Part shown: one piece after another, positions 20,359 through 22,035 of the stretch
Position numbering within the stretch: position 1 is the stretch's first letter
Layout: every line of letters begins with the position of its first letter
Origin: Actinomycetota bacterium
GTDB lineage: Bacteria; Actinomycetota; Acidimicrobiia; Acidimicrobiales; AC-25
Assembly: GCA_005888395.1 (NCBI GenBank)
Contig: VAXF01000088.1
Span: 2,766-24,800 of the forward strand
Direction: 5' to 3'
Length of the DNA: 22,035 nt
Notes under the pieces: model-generated
What the model saw: only the letters and a program-made list of their open reading frames with translations
Databases searched by the model: none
Told to the model about the DNA's origin: nothing
Translations under genes and position numbers: made by a program

Positions 20359-22035
20359 ATGTCCGACATGGCCAACGACACGGCGAGCGAGCAGCCGGCC
20401 CCTGCGGGCGGGGCGCTCGAGGCCGAGACCCTGTTCACCCCCCTCGCGGAAGGGGCAACACCGCCGTCTGCGACGGCGCAGGACGCACCGCCGTCTGAGA
20501 CGGCGGACGACGCGGCGCCGGCCGCGCCGCGGAAGCGGCGCCGCCGCGGCTCTCGGGGTGGTCGCCGTCGCCGCCCGTCGGGCGCGCCGGCAACCGGCGA
20601 GACCCAGGCAGCCCCGGGCGCGGCGACCGACGACTCGGCGGGCGCGGACGAGTCGCCCGACCTCGAAGCCCCGCCGGCCCCGGTCGAGGCCGTACCCACC
20701 CGGCCCAAGATCGGCGACACGCGTCCCGCGCCCCCCGGCTCGCGCTCGGCCGACCAGCCCGCGCCCAGGCGCAGGCGGCGACGCGGCGGACGGGGTCGTG
20801 CCGCCGCCGGGCAGCCGGTGGAGTCGTCGTTCCTCGACGAGGCCCTGGCCGACCCCGAGGCCGCCGAGCGCAGGCGGGGTCGCGAGCGAAAGGGGCGCCC
20901 GGTCGGGCGCTACCTGATGTGCGTCCACGTCCGCCCCCACGCCACCCAGATCGCCGTGCTCGAGGGACGGGCGCTGATCGAGCACTACGTGTCGCGACCC
21001 GAGGACGACGCCGCCCAGATCGACGGCAACATCTATCTCGGCCGCGTGCAGAACGTCCTGCCCGGCATGGAGGCGGCCTTCGTCGACATCGGCACGCCCA
21101 AGAACGCGGTGCTGTACCGCGGCGACGTGCAGTACGACCCCGACGACGTGGAGGAGAAGGGCGAGGCTCGCATCGAGCAGCTCCTGCGCGCCGGCCAGAG
21201 CATTCTCTGCCAGGTCACCAAGAACCCGATCGGAGCCAAGGGGGCCCGCCTCACCCAAGAGGTCTCGCTGCCGGGCCGGTTCGTCGTCCTCGTGCCGAAC
21301 AGCTCGACGTACGGCATCTCCAAGCGGCTCGACGACACGGAGCGCCGGCGGCTGCGCCGAACGCTCGACGACATCCGGCCGGAGGGCCACGGCGTGATCG
21401 TGCGCACCGCGGCCGAGGGCACGACCGCCGACGAGCTGCGCCGCGACGTCGAGCGGCTCGTGCGCCAGTGGGAGCAGATCGACGCGCTCGCCAAGCGGTC
21501 GAACGCGCCGGCGCTCCTCTACCGCGAGCCGGCGATGGCGGTACGTGTCATCCGGGAGGAACTACCGCGGCGTGGTCATCGACGATCCGGGGCTCTACGA
21601 ATCGGTGCACGACTACGTCGCCGGCATCACCCCCGAGCTCGCCGACCGGGTCGAGCTCTACGACACCGCGGTCGAGCCGCTTCCGATCTTCGAGCGCTAC
21701 CACGTGCACGAACAGCTCCACAAGGCCCTCGACCGCAAGGTGTGGCTGCCTTCGGGCGGCTCGCTCGTGATCGAGCGCACCGAGGCGCTCACCGTGATCG
21801 ACGTCAACACGGGCAAGAACGTCGGCCGAACCAGCCTCGAGGAGACGGTCTTCAAGAACAACATGGAGGCGGCCGACGAGATCGCTCGCCAGCTCCGCCT
21901 GCGCGACATCGGCGGCATCATCGTCATCGACTTCATCGACATGGAGATCCGCCAGAACCGCGACCAGGTGATCCGGGCCTTCCGAGAGGCCCTCGCGCGC
22001 GACAAGACCAAGACGCAGGTCTTCGACATCTCCGA
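20359..22035 (+). CDS. rne: ribonuclease E/G family protein, partial, with apparent internal frameshift
   Basis: Endoribonuclease of mRNA decay and rRNA processing, cut by the window end. ATG 20359 has AAGGGAA upstream. Residues 1-180 are a disordered Pro/Ala region with arginine-rich patches (RKRRRRGSRGGRRRR), usual in actinobacterial RNase E. The catalytic core starts near RYLMCVHVRP (184), with the S1 domain at NIYLGRVQNVLPGMEAAFVDIG (224-245). Up to about 21561 the frame is as expected (EPAMAVRVIREE). Beyond it the conserved sequence continues in the frame that starts at 21563 (YRGVVIDDPGLYE, then VIDVNTGKNVG and IVIDFIDM with the two metal-binding aspartates) to 22035. By comparison with the usual REEFxxDYRG spacing, about 11 bases are missing. 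The original frame stays open to the window end but encodes Arg-rich nonsense. A sequencing or assembly gap in an intact gene is as likely as true damage. Confidence 0.88.
   Translation, partial: MSDMANDTASEQPAPAGGALEAETLFTPLAEGATPPSATAQDAPPSETADDAAPAAPRKRRRRGSRGGRRRRPSGAPATGETQAAPGAATDDSAGADESPDLEAPPAPVEAVPTRPKIGDTRPAPPGSRSADQPAPRRRRRRGGRGRAAAGQPVESSFLDEALADPEAAERRRGRERKGRPVGRYLMCVHVRPHATQIAVLEGRALIEHYVSRPEDDAAQIDGNIYLGRVQNVLPGMEAAFVDIGTPKNAVLYRGDVQYDPDDVEEKGEARIEQLLRAGQSILCQVTKNPIGAKGARLTQEVSLPGRFVVLVPNSSTYGISKRLDDTERRRLRRTLDDIRPEGHGVIVRTAAEGTTADELRRDVERLVRQWEQIDALAKRSNAPALLYREPAMAVRVIREELPRRGHRRSGALRIGARLRRRHHPRARRPGRALRHRGRAASDLRALPRARTAPQGPRPQGVAAFGRLARDRAHRGAHRDRRQHGQERRPNQPRGDGLQEQHGGGRRDRSPAPPARHRRHHRHRLHRHGDPPEPRPGDPGLPRGPRARQDQDAGLRHLR
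20462..20506 (+). repeat. two near-identical stem-loops in the 5' coding region of rne
   Basis: CGCCGTC-TGC-GACGGCG (20462-20478) and CCGCCGTC-TGA-GACGGCGG (20488-20506) are two perfect hairpins of 7 and 8 base pairs with three-base loops, almost the same sequence, ten bases apart. They encode PPSATAQDAPPSETADD, so they may be a simple duplication of low-complexity coding sequence. They could also be RNA elements. Confidence 0.6.

Overview
The window is GC-rich, gene-dense bacterial chromosome that looks actinobacterial. The run tig-clpP-clpX ... folC-ndk-mreB-mreC-mreD-pbp2-rodA-radical SAM-TIGR03936-rne is the order I recall from Streptomyces and other Actinobacteria. Small TANNNT boxes placed just before start codons that lack Shine-Dalgarno sequences (possible leaderless mRNAs) fit as well. 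Class Acidimicrobiia is my guess from protein style; I cannot prove it. I see no rRNA, tRNA, insertion sequence, prophage or CRISPR array.

Layout. (1) 64-2747, minus strand: an aldehyde dehydrogenase followed by a cytochrome P450 with an ATGA overlap, a two-gene oxidative catabolic operon with a palindrome in its promoter region. (2) 2805-5289: a poorly conserved and partly decayed zone. It holds a secreted, membrane-anchored protein of unknown function, a tiny secreted peptide whose strong Shine-Dalgarno is followed by no ATG or GTG, a start-less relic of an XRE-type helix-turn-helix gene, a cupredoxin lipoprotein whose copper-binding end lies in another frame, and an M48/YgjP-like metallopeptidase whose first 18 codons lie in another frame. 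(3) 5366-8651: trigger factor, one ClpP and ClpX, a protein folding and degradation operon. (4) 8658-9798: a chloramphenicol-phosphotransferase-like kinase and an Ala-rich amphipathic helical protein, where valS sits in Streptomyces. (5) 9889-11611: folC and ndk, with a strong imperfect inverted repeat before folC. (6) 11674-17130: mreB, mreC, mreD, PBP2 and rodA, the rod-shape elongasome, with overlapping or near-touching genes. (7) 17156-17561, minus strand: two small uncharacterised genes with a good promoter. (8) 17687-22035: radical SAM protein TIGR03960, its partner TIGR03936, and an RNase E/G gene that runs off the window and carries an apparent frameshift of about 11 nt.

The core genes serve growth: protein quality control, folate and nucleotide metabolism, wall elongation and RNA turnover. 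I found no convincing new multi-gene system. The most unusual content is the decayed zone 3735-5290, the frameshift in RNase E/G, the long inverted repeat before folC, and the small gene pair near 17.4 kb.
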